A stretch of DNA of 64,000 nucleotides from an uncultured Phascolarctobacterium sp. (GTDB lineage Bacteria > Bacillota > Negativicutes > Acidaminococcales > Acidaminococcaceae), in assembly GCA_900547415.1 (NCBI GenBank), contig URGS01000009.1, positions 1 to 64,000 on the forward strand. Direction: 5' to 3'. A model generated the notes under the pieces. The model had not been told where the DNA came from and ran no database searches. It saw nothing but the letters and a program-made list of their open reading frames with translations. Below, one piece after another: positions 52,252 to 64,000 of this stretch (positions are counted from its first letter, which is position 1; each line of letters opens with the position of its first letter). The position numbers and the translations under genes were made by a program.

Positions 52252-53622
52252 ATGAGCCCTTACGACTTAGCCGAAATCTGGGTCAAGTGCAACGATAAGA
52301 TAAAAGAGGCCGTAAATGAAAAGATTTACGATGTCTGGATAAAGCCTATAATACCGTTGGATGTTTCTGACGACTACTTCAAGGTAGGCGTTAAAAGTGC
52401 TTTTTTCAAGAAGATGATTGAGGAAAGATATTCTTCTATTATTGAAGGTATTCTCTCCGGAATCATGGGAAAAAACATCCATCTTATTATTGAACCAATG
52501 GAGCAGGAAGGTTCCAAGCCTGCTGAGCCTAGAGAAATCGTTCCTAAGGAGACAAAACAGCAGGAACTTTTTAATGAAAAAAACACAGAGCAGGATTCAG
52601 AGGATAACTTAAATCCAAAGTATGTATTTGAAACCTTCGTCATCGGCAACTCTAACCGTTTTGCTCACGCTGCAGCTCAGGCTGTTGCCAATAATCCTGC
52701 CCATGCCTACAATCCCCTCTTCCTTTACGGAGGCGTTGGTCTCGGAAAAACCCACTTAATGCATGCTATCGGTAATAGAATTAAGGAAAACAATCCTAAT
52801 ATGAAAGTACTTTACACATCTAGTGAAAAGTTCACTAATGAAATCATTAATTCTATTTACAACAAGACTACAGAAGCCTTCCGACAAAAATATCGTAATA
52901 TTGACTGCCTTATTATCGACGATATCCAGTTTCTAAAGGGTAAAGAACAGACTCAGGTAGAGTTTTTTCATACCTTTAACGCTCTGCGTGATGCAGACAA
53001 GCAAATCATTATCTCCAGTGACCGCCCTCCAAGAGAAATTGAAACCCTTGAGGACAGACTGCGTTCCCGCTTCGACCAAGGCCTTACAGCTGACATTCAG
53101 CCTCCTGACCTGGAAACAAGAATGGCCATTCTGCGCAAAAAAGCTGCAACAGACCATAATGAGCTTCCTAATGATGTTATTACACTTTTAGCAACAAATA
53201 TTGCCACCAACATCAGAGAAATTGAAGGTGCCTATAATAAGATTGTCGCCTACACCTCACTTATGGGTATGCCAATTACTATAGAAACAGCTCAAAAAGT
53301 TCTTAATGATATGGGCAACACTGTCCAGACTAAACAAATTACCTTTGAGATCATTATTAAAACAGTTGCAGAATACTACAATATTAAGCAAGACGAGCTT
53401 TTCAATAAAAAACGTACCCAGAATATTGCCCATCCGCGTCAGGTTGCAATGTATCTTTGTCGTGAATTAGCTGATTTATCATATCCAAGAATTGGTGAGC
53501 TTTTTGGTGGACGCGACCACACTACAGTTATCCATGCCTTCGAGAAAATCAGCAAAAATAAAGAAAGCAACTTATCTTTAAAGGGAGAAATTCAGGAAAT
53601 AACCGATATTCTCAACCAATAA
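52252..53622 (+). CDS. dnaA: Chromosomal replication initiator DnaA
   Basis: 456 residues from the ATG at 52252 (after AAGGAAAGG), giving the conserved N terminus 'SPYDLAEIWVKCNDKIKEAV'. Domains: I (1-80), an acidic linker II (85-120), AAA+ III with Walker A 'YGGVGLGKTHLMHAIG' and 'LIIDDIQFLKGKEQTQ', and DNA-binding IV with the DnaA signature 'GRDHTTVIHAFEKI'. Binds boxes in the downstream gap, in its own promoter and at 2.9-3.1 kb. Confidence 0.97.
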   Translation: MSPYDLAEIWVKCNDKIKEAVNEKIYDVWIKPIIPLDVSDDYFKVGVKSAFFKKMIEERYSSIIEGILSGIMGKNIHLIIEPMEQEGSKPAEPREIVPKETKQQELFNEKNTEQDSEDNLNPKYVFETFVIGNSNRFAHAAAQAVANNPAHAYNPLFLYGGVGLGKTHLMHAIGNRIKENNPNMKVLYTSSEKFTNEIINSIYNKTTEAFRQKYRNIDCLIIDDIQFLKGKEQTQVEFFHTFNALRDADKQIIISSDRPPREIETLEDRLRSRFDQGLTADIQPPDLETRMAILRKKAATDHNELPNDVITLLATNIATNIREIEGAYNKIVAYTSLMGMPITIETAQKVLNDMGNTVQTKQITFEIIIKTVAEYYNIKQDELFNKKRTQNIAHPRQVAMYLCRELADLSYPRIGELFGGRDHTTVIHAFEKISKNKESNLSLKGEIQEITDILNQ

Positions 53623-53875
53623 AAAGTTATCCACAAAAACTGTTGATAACTCACCAAAAATCTGTGTATAACTTTCAAGGAAAAGTTGATAAAAAAATAG
53701 CCTGTTAATCCTGTGAATAATATTTCCCAACTATCAACAGCCTTATCTACAGGCGGGAAATACCATAAAATAAAGCTGAAACATAGTTTTCCACATTACT
53801 AACAGTGCTTACTACTACGTCTACTACTTTTTATATATAAATATAGTATTAAAACCTAAGGAGGACTGTGTATAA
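53623..53875. other. Chromosomal replication origin (oriC)
   Basis: The dnaA-dnaN gap holds DnaA boxes at 53627-53635 (TTATCCACA), 53663-53671 (TGTGTATAA), 53712-53720 (TGTGAATAA) and 53787-53795 (TTTTCCACA), plus weaker ones (TGTTGATAA at 53641). After the last box comes a CTAC/TAC-rich run (about 53808-53826), like the DnaA-trio of Bacillus, followed by an AT-rich element TTTTTATATATAAATATAG (from 53827) that can unwind. Coding strands diverge from here. Confidence 0.88.
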
Positions 53876-54985
53876 ATGATCATTACCTGTAATACAAGCA
53901 ACCTTAATAAAGCTATTCAGACAGTACAGAGAGCTATTTCCTCTAAGCCGAGTACTCCTATCTTTTCCGGTATTCATTTTCTAACCAATAATGGTAATGT
54001 TGAAATTCAGGCAATGGACTTAAATCTGGCTATTTCCTGCACTATTGAAGCTAATATTCTGGAAGAAGGCGAAATTGTAGTATCTGCAAAGCATCTTTCT
54101 GAGCTTATCCGTAAGCTTCCTGATGAAAATGTCACTATTACCCAAAACAAGAAACAGAACAATATTAAAGTCGAATCGGGTAAATCTGAATTTCAACTGC
54201 TGCTGATGAATGAAGAAGATTACCCTAAATTTCCCGAATTTAATGGTGATACTTCTATTACTATTGCAGACGACAGCATTAAGGAACTTATAAAAAAGAC
54301 TATCTTCGCCTGCTCTAAAGATGAAGCACGTCCCTTATTCACCGGTATCCTAGTTGAAGTTGCTGATGAAAAAATCACCTTTGTTGGCACCAATACTCAT
54401 CGTTTGGCAATTAAGTCTCTTCCCTACGGAGGCTCTGAGCCTATGAGCATTATTATTCCTTCCAAGGTTTTAGAAGAAATTAACCGCAACCTGGTAAGCG
54501 AGGTACCTCAAGAGGTAAAAATTTCTCTTCTGAAAAACCAAATAATGGTAGTAATTGATAATGTTATTTTGGTATCTCGCCTGATTGAAGGCAAATTCCC
54601 TGACTATAAACGTGTTATTCCTCCTAAATTTGCTATTACCGCAAAAGTAAATGTTAAAGCACTGGCTGGAGCAGTGGAACGCGTTTCTCTGTTCTCCAAT
54701 GAAGGTGACTACAGCATTATCAAGGTAACTGTTGAAAATGGACAAATGACAATTATTTCCAGCAGCCCTGATGTTGGTACAGGCAGAGAGGTTATTGATT
54801 GTGTAACTGAAGGCGATAAGCTGAATGTAGCATTTAATTCCAAGTATGTTCTGGATATTCTGAAGAACCTGGAATCTGAAGAAGCTATTCTGTCTATGAA
54901 CACCTCCTTAAGCCCTGTATGCATTACTAGTGAGGGTGAACCTGATTACACCTATATCGTAACTCCTATCAGAGTAGTTTTTTAA
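53876..54985 (+). CDS. dnaN: DNA polymerase III beta subunit (sliding clamp)
   Basis: 369 residues; three clamp domains starting 'MIITCNTSNLNKAIQTVQRAISSKPSTPIFSGIHF' and ending with the usual 'SPVCITSEGEPDYTYIVTPIRVVF'. ATG after AAGGAGG. Tethers polymerases to DNA. Confidence 0.97.
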   Translation: MIITCNTSNLNKAIQTVQRAISSKPSTPIFSGIHFLTNNGNVEIQAMDLNLAISCTIEANILEEGEIVVSAKHLSELIRKLPDENVTITQNKKQNNIKVESGKSEFQLLLMNEEDYPKFPEFNGDTSITIADDSIKELIKKTIFACSKDEARPLFTGILVEVADEKITFVGTNTHRLAIKSLPYGGSEPMSIIIPSKVLEEINRNLVSEVPQEVKISLLKNQIMVVIDNVILVSRLIEGKFPDYKRVIPPKFAITAKVNVKALAGAVERVSLFSNEGDYSIIKVTVENGQMTIISSSPDVGTGREVIDCVTEGDKLNVAFNSKYVLDILKNLESEEAILSMNTSLSPVCITSEGEPDYTYIVTPIRVVF

Positions 54986-55026
54986 AAAATAGCAGGTTTC
55001 AGACCTGCTCCCAAGGAAGGTAAGCT

Positions 55027-55248
55027 ATGCAAAAAGAAGAAATTGCAATCACTACTGAATTCATTACTATGGACAAGCTCCTGAAATTTTCCGGCGTGGC
55101 AGATACTGGTGGACAAGCCTTTATGATGGTTGAAGATGGTATTATTAAGCTCAACGGAAAATTAGTAACTGAAAAAAGAAAAAAAGTATTTCCAGGTGAT
55201 GTTGTCAATATTGATGATCAGCTTGAGCTGACTGTTGTCAACGAGTAA
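55027..55248 (+). CDS. yaaA: S4-domain RNA-binding protein YaaA
   Basis: 73 residues: 'EFITMDKLLKFSGVADTGGQAFMMVEDGIIKLNGKLVTEKRKKVFPGDVV' is an S4 domain. Between dnaN and recF, where Bacillus yaaA lies. Probably binds rRNA; role in ribosome assembly suspected. Confidence 0.92.
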   Translation: MQKEEIAITTEFITMDKLLKFSGVADTGGQAFMMVEDGIIKLNGKLVTEKRKKVFPGDVVNIDDQLELTVVNE

Positions 55249-55249
55249 G

Positions 55250-56377
55250 ATGAAAATAAAAAATATATATGCAGTAAATTTCCGTAATTACTCCAGTTGT
55301 AAGCTGGAAATACCATCTATGATTAATGTTTTTTTCGGACAAAATGCTCAGGGGAAAACAAATATTTTAGAGGCTGTTTTCTATAGTTCCTTCGGAATGT
55401 CCCATAGAACCTCATCTGAGGAGGATTTGCTAAAGCTGGGTGCTAAGGAAATGGCTGTAGGTGTTGATTATGAAAGCTGCAGCGGCTCCCATAATATTAA
55501 GATAAAAAAATATCAGCAGCAGGAGCGTTGGAAAAAAGAAATTCTTTTAGACAATGTCAAGGTCCGTCCTAAGGAGCATTATGGTTCTTTAAATACTGTT
55601 ATGTTTTCGCCAGAGGATTTGCAGCTAGTCAAAGGTGAGCCTGCACTTCGCCGCCGCTTTTTTGATATGCAGATTGCCCAGACTGACCCAATTTACTACG
55701 ATTTACTGGTGAAGTATAATCGTGTTCTTTTGCAGCGTAACAGACTGCTGAAGGATATTCGTGATAATGGCGGACGAGATGCTCTCTTGCTGCCATGGAA
55801 TGAAGAATTCATCAGTCTGGCAGCAGCGATTACTAAAAAAAGACTGGCTGCTCTTGCTCGACTGCAAAATATTGCAGGAGAGATTTACGGTTCTATTACC
55901 AGCAATAAGGAAAGGCTGGTGGTTCGCTACGAGCAGAAGGCTAACAACAGTACTATGCTCTATCCTGAACAGATTGAAGACGCAGGAGAGGAATTTTATC
56001 GTAAGAGCCTGGAGGAGCGTCAGCGTATTGATATTCTTAGGGGCAATACAGGTATTGGTCCCCATAGAGATGATTTGCAGCTGCTTTTAAACGGCATGTC
56101 ATTAAAATCCTTTGGTTCTCAGGGGCAGCAGCGCAGCGGTGCTTTAGCCCTTAAGCTTTCGCAGCTGGAATATGTACGTCGTGAAATTGGGGAATGCCCT
56201 ATTTTGCTTTTAGATGATGTTATGAGCGAACTGGATAATAATCGTCGTGCACAGCTATTACGCTTTATTGATGGCAGAGTACAGACCTTTATCACAGTTA
56301 ATGATAAGGAGCTTATTCCTGAGTTTGATAGTAACGCTTATTTTGAAATTTGCAGTGGTGTAATCCATCAGGATTAA
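55250..56377 (+). CDS. recF: Recombination mediator RecF
   Basis: 375 residues. SMC-like ATPase with Walker A 'FFGQNAQGKTNILEAVF', signature 'FGSQGQQRSGALALKLSQLE' and Walker B 'PILLLDDVMSELD'. ATG 55250 overlaps nothing but follows the yaaA stop by one base. Helps RecA loading at gaps and stalled forks. Confidence 0.96.
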   Translation: MKIKNIYAVNFRNYSSCKLEIPSMINVFFGQNAQGKTNILEAVFYSSFGMSHRTSSEEDLLKLGAKEMAVGVDYESCSGSHNIKIKKYQQQERWKKEILLDNVKVRPKEHYGSLNTVMFSPEDLQLVKGEPALRRRFFDMQIAQTDPIYYDLLVKYNRVLLQRNRLLKDIRDNGGRDALLLPWNEEFISLAAAITKKRLAALARLQNIAGEIYGSITSNKERLVVRYEQKANNSTMLYPEQIEDAGEEFYRKSLEERQRIDILRGNTGIGPHRDDLQLLLNGMSLKSFGSQGQQRSGALALKLSQLEYVRREIGECPILLLDDVMSELDNNRRAQLLRFIDGRVQTFITVNDKELIPEFDSNAYFEICSGVIHQD

Positions 56378-57136
56378 TTTATGAGTATAAGGAGGGAACG
56401 CTGATGTATGACGCCAAAATGGAAACTACAGGTGATGTAGTACGTCGCCTTTTTGATCCCAGAGTTAATATACGTCGTTCTCCCGTTGCTCCTGTAGCCA
56501 AGCAAAAATATATAGAGCATATCCTTAAGGCTAATTGGGAGCAGATTTGTGGTCCAATGCTTGCTAAAAATTGCAGTATATATAAGCTTGAAGGCGAAGA
56601 GCTGTATGTAAAGACCACTACTGCTGCTATGGCCAATGAGCTGTTTATGATGCAGCAGCTTTTTATGCAAAAGGTAAATGCCTATCTGTTAGGACGTAGA
56701 GTTATAAAAAAAGTCTATTTTCAGTCAGGCGGATCCATTAGAAGACTAGAGAAAAAGGCTGAGGCCGAAGCTTCTGAGCCAGCTCCTACCTATGTGAAAT
56801 GTCCTCGCTGCGGTGCCAGAATGGATAGCAGGTTTAAGATATGCGGTGGCTGCGAACGGGAGCTGAAGGATGAGCTGCGTCATAAGATTGGCGAGCTTAT
56901 TTTAACAGAGCCATGGTTAACTTATGAAGATTGTCTCAAGTACTACAGATGTGATAGAATGATATTTACTGCTGTTAAGGACGGTATTAAAAATCGTTAC
57001 TTTGAAAAGGTTCGTCTTGGCTATGCAGATAATATGGATTGTCTTATGGCTGTTATGCTCCTAACAGAGCGTGAGCCTGATAATATTGACGAAAAGCTTT
57101 ATAATAATGCTTTGGAGTATTTACGGAGGGATCAGA

Positions 57137-59367
<2,231 letters not shown>

Positions 59368-59385
59368 TCGAAGGAGATAAATATA

Positions 59386-59682
59386 ATGGCTAAGATTAGA
59401 AAAAATCTTTCTGATGAAGATATGCTGAGAGGCTTCAGCGAGGAGCTGACCTTTGAAAACGGCTCCTATGTTGATGAAAAGACTAAGCAGAGCAGAATCA
59501 AGAGCACTAAGGCTTCTGCTAAAAAAGAGCTGCTGCTCCCTGAAGATGCTCAGGAGCGCTTAAATCGCTTTCTGTTGGAAATCAGCATGGACTGGCTGAA
59601 AAATAAAAGAGGCAACTGTGTTTGGAAAGTTCTTAAGGAGAACGATCAAATTGTTATTAAGCCTGTTTCCTTGAGCAAATAA
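59386..59682 (+). CDS. Small hypothetical protein between gyrB and thiN
   Basis: 98 residues, not recognised. Basic N-terminal half, then 'LPEDAQERLNRFLLEISMDWLKNKRGNCVWKVLKENDQIVIKPVSL', which looks like a small alpha/beta domain. Strong AAGGAG site; stop is one base before thiN's ATG, so the pair is coupled. No signal or membrane segment. Confidence 0.6.
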   Translation: MAKIRKNLSDEDMLRGFSEELTFENGSYVDEKTKQSRIKSTKASAKKELLLPEDAQERLNRFLLEISMDWLKNKRGNCVWKVLKENDQIVIKPVSLSK

Positions 59683-59683
59683 A

Positions 59684-60385
59684 ATGGTTAAGGTTATTTT
59701 TACCTTGCCACAGGCTGAGGTAGAGCTAAGTGGCAGCAATTCCGATGAATGTCTTATGATGGTAGCAGGAGGGCGTGAGCCTGAATCTGTATGGTTAAAA
59801 AAAGCAGCACAAAAAAATAGAATCTTTTGTGCTGACAAGGGAGCTGCTGTTTGCTTTAAGGCAAAGCTGTATCCTGAAATACTGTGGGGAGACTGTGATA
59901 GTACATCAGCAGAGCTGTATAGAGAGGTACAGCTTTATGGTACTACTGTGTATAGATATCCTCGTGAAAAAGATGATACTGATCTGCAGTTGCTGCTGAA
60001 AGAGATTCCTGACGGCAATTTACTGTGCAGCGGAATTTGGGGTGGTCGCTTTGACCACCTTTACAGCAATGTTTTTTCGTTGCTCCGATATAAGCTGAAT
60101 AGGCGTAATCAGGTGGTTATGGCAGACGAAAAGGAAGTCATGATTTTCTTGTCTGAGGGCGAAACAGCTGAACTGAAGCTTAAAAATAAGCCTTACGCAA
60201 TTTCCCTATTGCCGTTAAGTATAAAAACAAAAGTTGATTTCAGTGGTGTTCATTGGCCTTTAAAGGAGGCGGAGCTGGAAATGCTCCATCCATACGCTAT
60301 TAGCAATGAAGCAGAGAACGAATCCATATTCTGTAAATGCTACAGTGGCTGCGTTGGTTTGTATTGCTGCTTTGAGAAGGCTTAA
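59684..60385 (+). CDS. thiN: Thiamine pyrophosphokinase
   Basis: 233 residues. Transfers pyrophosphate from ATP to thiamine. 'FCADKGAAVCFKAKLYPEILWGDCDSTS', 'REKDDTDLQLLLKEI' and 'SGIWGGRFDHLYSN' are the catalytic and metal motifs. The first 30 residues form a divergent N-terminal extension. No dedicated ribosome site; coupled to the upstream gene. Confidence 0.9.
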   Translation: MVKVIFTLPQAEVELSGSNSDECLMMVAGGREPESVWLKKAAQKNRIFCADKGAAVCFKAKLYPEILWGDCDSTSAELYREVQLYGTTVYRYPREKDDTDLQLLLKEIPDGNLLCSGIWGGRFDHLYSNVFSLLRYKLNRRNQVVMADEKEVMIFLSEGETAELKLKNKPYAISLLPLSIKTKVDFSGVHWPLKEAELEMLHPYAISNEAENESIFCKCYSGCVGLYCCFEKA

Positions 60386-60408
60386 ATTTTTGATTATGAG
60401 GGATGAAT

Positions 60409-61185
60409 GTGGAAGTATTTACAGCGGATTTAGATACGCTGACAGTAATTTATTTGATTGTTTCCGGATTTATTGCGGCCTTTATTGATTCTACAGTTGG
60501 CGGCGGCGGACTTATCTCCACCCCTGCTCTTCTGAGCCTAGGGATGCCTGTTCCTTATGCTTTGGGAACAAATAAAATGGCTGCTTCCATGGGAGCATTT
60601 ACCAGCGTGCTTTCTTTTTGGCGGGCCGAAAAAATAAAAAAATCAGCATTGGCCTTAATGCCTCTTTCATTTTTAGGTTCGGCCTTGGGTGCCTATGTTG
60701 TTTATCTGCTGCCGGAAAGACTGATGAAGAACATTATCGTAGTTCTTTTAGTAGCTGTTGCAGTTTATACATATCGCCGCAAGGATTGGGGAGATCATAG
60801 CACCGCCGAAAATTTAGGCTTAGCTGCGTTATTAGGAGCTATTACTATGGCCTTTGGCATGGGCTTTTATGATGGCTTTTTTGGTCCCGGCACGGGCTCT
60901 TTCCTGATTTTTGGCTTTCTTTTTTTGGGCTTTGACTTTGTTACTGCTGCAGGTAACGCCAAGGCTTTGAATTTTGCCAGTGGTTTGGGAGGTATCTTTG
61001 CCTTTGCCATGAGCGGAACTGTATTATGGCAGCATGGTCTGATTATGGGCATTGCCATGGTAGTCGGTGCCTTCTTTGGTTCTCGTATGGCTATCAAAAA
61101 GGGTGCTGCATACGTGCGTCCTTTGTATTTGGCGGTTACTACTCTTTTAATAGGCAAGCAGGTTTACGACCTCTTCCTGAAATAG
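60409..61185 (+). CDS. TSUP-family (TauE/SafE) membrane transporter
   Basis: 258 residues, eight membrane segments. 'SGFIAAFIDSTVGGGGLISTPALLSLGMPVPYALGTNKMAAS' and 'GFYDGFFGPGTGSFLIFGF' are the duplicated TSUP signatures. GTG 60409 is preferred (GAGGG 6 nt upstream); ATG 60403 touches the site. Likely substrates are sulfite, sulfonates or small organic anions; not determinable here. Confidence 0.88.
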   Translation: MEVFTADLDTLTVIYLIVSGFIAAFIDSTVGGGGLISTPALLSLGMPVPYALGTNKMAASMGAFTSVLSFWRAEKIKKSALALMPLSFLGSALGAYVVYLLPERLMKNIIVVLLVAVAVYTYRRKDWGDHSTAENLGLAALLGAITMAFGMGFYDGFFGPGTGSFLIFGFLFLGFDFVTAAGNAKALNFASGLGGIFAFAMSGTVLWQHGLIMGIAMVVGAFFGSRMAIKKGAAYVRPLYLAVTTLLIGKQVYDLFLK

Positions 61186-61267
61186 AATAAATTTACAATT
61201 TATGGTATAATATATTGGTTAAGTTGCTTTTTATACGTTTTGATTGAGATAAAGGACAGGTGATAAA

Positions 61268-63718
61268 GTGGATTTAGAAAATACTACCGGTAAGGTTTTA
61301 CCAGTATATATCGAAGAGGAAATGCAAAAATCCTATATCGATTATGCCATGAGCGTTATTGTTCAACGTGCTTTGCCTGACGTTCGCGATGGTCTGAAGC
61401 CTGTTCACCGCAGAATTTTATATGCGATGCAGGAAGCGGGCATGACACCGACTAAGCCCTATAAAAAATCTGCTCGTATTGTCGGTGAAGTTTTAGGTAA
61501 ATATCATCCCCACGGTGACAGCTCCGTATATGAAGCTATTGTCCGTTTGGCTCAGGATTTCTCTACCCGTTATCTGATGGTAGATGGCCATGGTAACTTT
61601 GGTAGCATTGACGGCGATAGTGCTGCAGCAATGCGTTATACTGAGGTACGTATGGCTAAAATTGCTGAGGCTATGCTGGAGGATATCGAAAAGGATACAG
61701 TTGATTTTGTGCCTAACTACGATGAATCCATGACTGAGCCCAGCGTGCTTCCCTCCAAGGTACCTGCTCTTTTGATTAATGGCAGTGCAGGTATTGCTGT
61801 TGGTATGGCTACTAATATTCCTCCCCACAATTTGTGTGAGGTTGTTAATGGTCTGGTTATGCTGATTGATAATCCTGATGCGGAGATTTCTCAGCTTATG
61901 ACTGCTATTAAGGGACCGGACTTCCCTACTGGTGCTTGCATTTTGGGCAAAAGCGGCATTACTAGTGCCTATACTACAGGTCGTGGCGTAGTAAAGCTGC
62001 GTGCTAAGGCAACTATTGAGCCTGCCAATAAGGGTAAGCACAATATTATTGTTACAGAAATTCCCTATCAGGTTAATAAGGCTAATTTGATTAAGGATAT
62101 TGCTCAGCTGGCTAAGGACGGCGTTATTGAAGGCATTAGCCACATTGACGATTACTCCAATCTTAAGCAAGGTATCCGCATTGTTATCGAGCTGAAAGCC
62201 GACGCTGTCCCAGATGTTGTTTTGAACAAGCTTTACAAGCATACTGCTCTGCAAAGCTCCTTTGGCATTATTATGCTGGCTCTTGTCAAGGGCGAGCCTA
62301 GAGTGCTGAACCTGAAGCAGATTCTGCATTATTATCTGGAGCATCAAAAAGAGGTTGTTACCAGACGTACTCGTTACGAGCTGGCTAAGGCAAAGGATAG
62401 AGCTCATATCTTAGAGGGCTTGAAGATTGCTCTTGATAATCTTGACGCTGTTATTTCCACCATTCGCAGCAGTGCTAATGGTGACATTGCCAAGACAAGT
62501 CTGATGGAGCGCTTTAATTTAAGTCAGCGTCAGGCGCAGGCTATTTTGGATATGCGTCTGCAGCGCCTGACTGGTTTGGAGCGCAAGAAAATTGATGACG
62601 AATATGTTGATGTGCTGGAAACCATTGATTGGCTGGAAAGCGTATTGGCTGATGAGCATAAGGTTATGAATATCATTAAAGATGATTTGCTGGAAATGAA
62701 GAAGAAATTTGGCGATGAGCGTCGTACTGAAATTTCCATGGAGTCTTCTGAAATGGATATTGAAGACCTGATTGCTGAAGAGGATATTGTTGTAACCATT
62801 AGCCACCAGGGTTATATTAAGCGTCAGACTATGGATAACTTCCGTAGTCAGAAGCGTGGCGGTATGGGCAAAACCGGCGGCAGCGGCAAGAAGATTGATG
62901 ACTGTGCAGAGCATTTATTCCTGTCCACTACTCATCATAACATTCTCTTCTTCACCAACAAGGGTCGAGTATACCGTCAAAAGGGTTACGAAATTCCTGA
63001 GGCAGGACGTACTGCTAAGGGTACTGCTATCATTAACCTGCTGCCTTTGGAGCAGGGTGAAAAGATTACTGCCGTTATTCCGGTTAAAGAATTCCTGGAA
63101 GAGCAGTTTATGTTCATGGCAACCAATAAGGGCACTGTGAAGAAAACTAACCTGAAGGACTTCGACAGCGCACGTAAAAATGGTCTTGTTGCAATCAATC
63201 TTGATGAAAATGAAGATTTGATTGGCGTAGAGCTGACTGATGGCAACAGCGAGATTATTCTTGCTACTAGAAATGGTATTGCTATCCGCTTTGATGAGCA
63301 GGATGTTCGTCCTATGGGTCGTACTGCTCATGGTGTTAAGGGTATTAGTCTGGTCTACGGCGATGAGGTTGTGGCGATGGATAGTGTGGCTGATGAAAGC
63401 TGCGAGGTTTTGACTGCAACTGAGTTTGGTATGGGTAAGCGTACTGCTGTTGGCGAATATCGTAAGCAAACTCGTGGTGGCAAGGGTATTATCAATATCA
63501 AGATTACTGAGAAAACTGGTCTGGTAGTTGGTATGCGTGTTATTAATCCTCAGCAGGAGATTATGATGATTACTTCTGCAGGTATTATTATCCGTATTGA
63601 TGTTGATGGTATCTCCCAGTTTGGCCGTAATGCACAGGGCGTTAAGCTGATGACCTTAAATGATGATGACAAGGTTGTTTCCTTGGCTGCAATTCATCAC
63701 GATGAGGACGAAGAATAA
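61268..63718 (+). CDS. gyrA: DNA gyrase subunit A
   Basis: 816 residues. Breakage domain with '[25 protein letters not shown]', catalytic Tyr in '[10 protein letters not shown]' (about 121) and the quinolone region '[15 protein letters not shown]', where the resistance-prone Ser is wild type and the Asp87 position is Glu. Six-bladed C-terminal domain follows with GyrA box '[10 protein letters not shown]' (about 530). It reads from a TATAAT at about 61206 and stands apart from gyrB. Confidence 0.97.
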   Translation: MDLENTTGKVLPVYIEEEMQKSYIDYAMSVIVQRALPDVRDGLKPVHRRILYAMQEAGMTPTKPYKKSARIVGEVLGKYHPHGDSSVYEAIVRLAQDFSTRYLMVDGHGNFGSIDGDSAAAMRYTEVRMAKIAEAMLEDIEKDTVDFVPNYDESMTEPSVLPSKVPALLINGSAGIAVGMATNIPPHNLCEVVNGLVMLIDNPDAEISQLMTAIKGPDFPTGACILGKSGITSAYTTGRGVVKLRAKATIEPANKGKHNIIVTEIPYQVNKANLIKDIAQLAKDGVIEGISHIDDYSNLKQGIRIVIELKADAVPDVVLNKLYKHTALQSSFGIIMLALVKGEPRVLNLKQILHYYLEHQKEVVTRRTRYELAKAKDRAHILEGLKIALDNLDAVISTIRSSANGDIAKTSLMERFNLSQRQAQAILDMRLQRLTGLERKKIDDEYVDVLETIDWLESVLADEHKVMNIIKDDLLEMKKKFGDERRTEISMESSEMDIEDLIAEEDIVVTISHQGYIKRQTMDNFRSQKRGGMGKTGGSGKKIDDCAEHLFLSTTHHNILFFTNKGRVYRQKGYEIPEAGRTAKGTAIINLLPLEQGEKITAVIPVKEFLEEQFMFMATNKGTVKKTNLKDFDSARKNGLVAINLDENEDLIGVELTDGNSEIILATRNGIAIRFDEQDVRPMGRTAHGVKGISLVYGDEVVAMDSVADESCEVLTATEFGMGKRTAVGEYRKQTRGGKGIINIKITEKTGLVVGMRVINPQQEIMMITSAGIIIRIDVDGISQFGRNAQGVKLMTLNDDDKVVSLAAIHHDEDEE

Positions 63719-63736
63719 TAGTTGGAATAAAAAATA

Positions 63737-63910
63737 AAGAGGCTGGGACAAAAATAACCTCATAAATAAAGTAAGGCTCGATTTTGAGTATTTTCTCAAA
63801 ATCGAGCCTCTTTGTTTAAGTATGAATTTAAAAGTTTTAAATTTTAACTATATACTCCGTACACTATCTTATGATTTTCTGCCTAAATTGGCGTTTTGTC
63901 CCAGCCTCTT
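63737..63910. mobile_element. MITE-like element with 17-bp inverted ends
   Basis: AAGAGGCTGGGACAAAA (63737-63753) is repeated exactly inverted at 63894-63910, 174 bp overall. It encloses a strong hairpin (63774-63809) and has no open frame. GGCTGGGACAAAA-type ends are seen on small elements in Firmicutes that sit on terminators. No target duplication is obvious. Confidence 0.6.
63774..63818 (+). terminator. gyrA terminator inside the element
   Basis: 15-bp perfect arms (AGGCTCGATTTTGAG / CTCAAAATCGAGCCT) with TATTTT loop, then CTTTGTTT. The element either carried this terminator in or landed around it. 63911-64000 contains nothing assignable. Confidence 0.85.
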
Positions 63911-64000
63911 CTGTATTTTGTGTTATAGATTTTTATCAAAAAGAAAAGGACGTATCTCTTTACATACTTCTTTAATACATTGAGTAAACGCACCCCTCTT

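Overview
The window is a contiguous chromosomal segment around the replication origin of an anaerobic, diderm Firmicute, best matched to the class Negativicutes. The backbone is the Firmicutes origin cluster: rpmH-rnpA-yidD-yidC-jag-mnmE-mnmG-rsmG-noc-parA-parB on one side of dnaA, and dnaN-yaaA-recF-dciA-remB-gyrB-gyrA on the other. The same DNA also encodes outer-membrane features that Gram-positive Firmicutes lack: two autotransporters with C-terminal beta-barrels and an AsmA-like protein. A DcuC-type C4-dicarboxylate carrier, the AT-leaning base composition and the absence of sporulation genes fit a gut Negativicute, perhaps of the Phascolarctobacterium/Acidaminococcaceae type. The genus is a guess.

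Layout. Positions 1-114 hold nothing I can assign. 115-8417 (all minus strand): zupT with a palindromic operator, an AsmA-like membrane protein, a cluster of DnaA boxes far from dnaA (2.9-3.1 kb), a 101-bp imperfect palindrome, tRNA-Lys, purA, purB, a GNAT acetyltransferase and dnaB. 8584-15084: two autotransporters with different passengers, 833 bp of identical barrel DNA, and a G7 tract in each promoter. They separate dnaB from its usual partners rplI, gdpP and yybS (15379-18853). 18998-25680: an FkbM methyltransferase, a DtxR/MntR-like regulator, an exported and a cytosolic CbiK, a DcuC transporter and an M19 dipeptidase. 25743-28989: a pantothenate operon (panD, panC, panB and a DUF2520 reductase) behind a structured leader that ends in a terminator. 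29054-31755: bioY-bioD-bioA under a BirA-type operator.

31868-32761: an orphan coiled-coil/LuxR-type regulator, three related dyad elements and a probable small RNA. 32792-34354: a rhodanese, a DUF951 protein and a CBS-ACT protein. 34371-40277: a branched-chain amino-acid type ABC importer with two substrate-binding lipoproteins. 40591-41004: a small membrane protein. 41380-51873: the partition, tRNA-modification and membrane-insertion genes reading away from the origin, with two perfect parS sites (one inside a terminator). 52103-63718: dnaA, then oriC in the dnaA-dnaN gap (DnaA boxes, CTA-rich trio-like run, AT-rich element), then dnaN through gyrA. The window ends in a 174-bp element bounded by 17-bp inverted repeats.

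Genes on both sides of about 52 kb read away from it, as expected for a bidirectional origin there. Functional themes are chromosome replication and segregation, cofactor supply (pantothenate, biotin, thiamine diphosphate, tetrapyrrole-cobalt), amino-acid and dicarboxylate uptake, and variable surface display. Start codons were chosen from ribosome-binding sites seen in the sequence, so several genes are shorter than their longest open frame.
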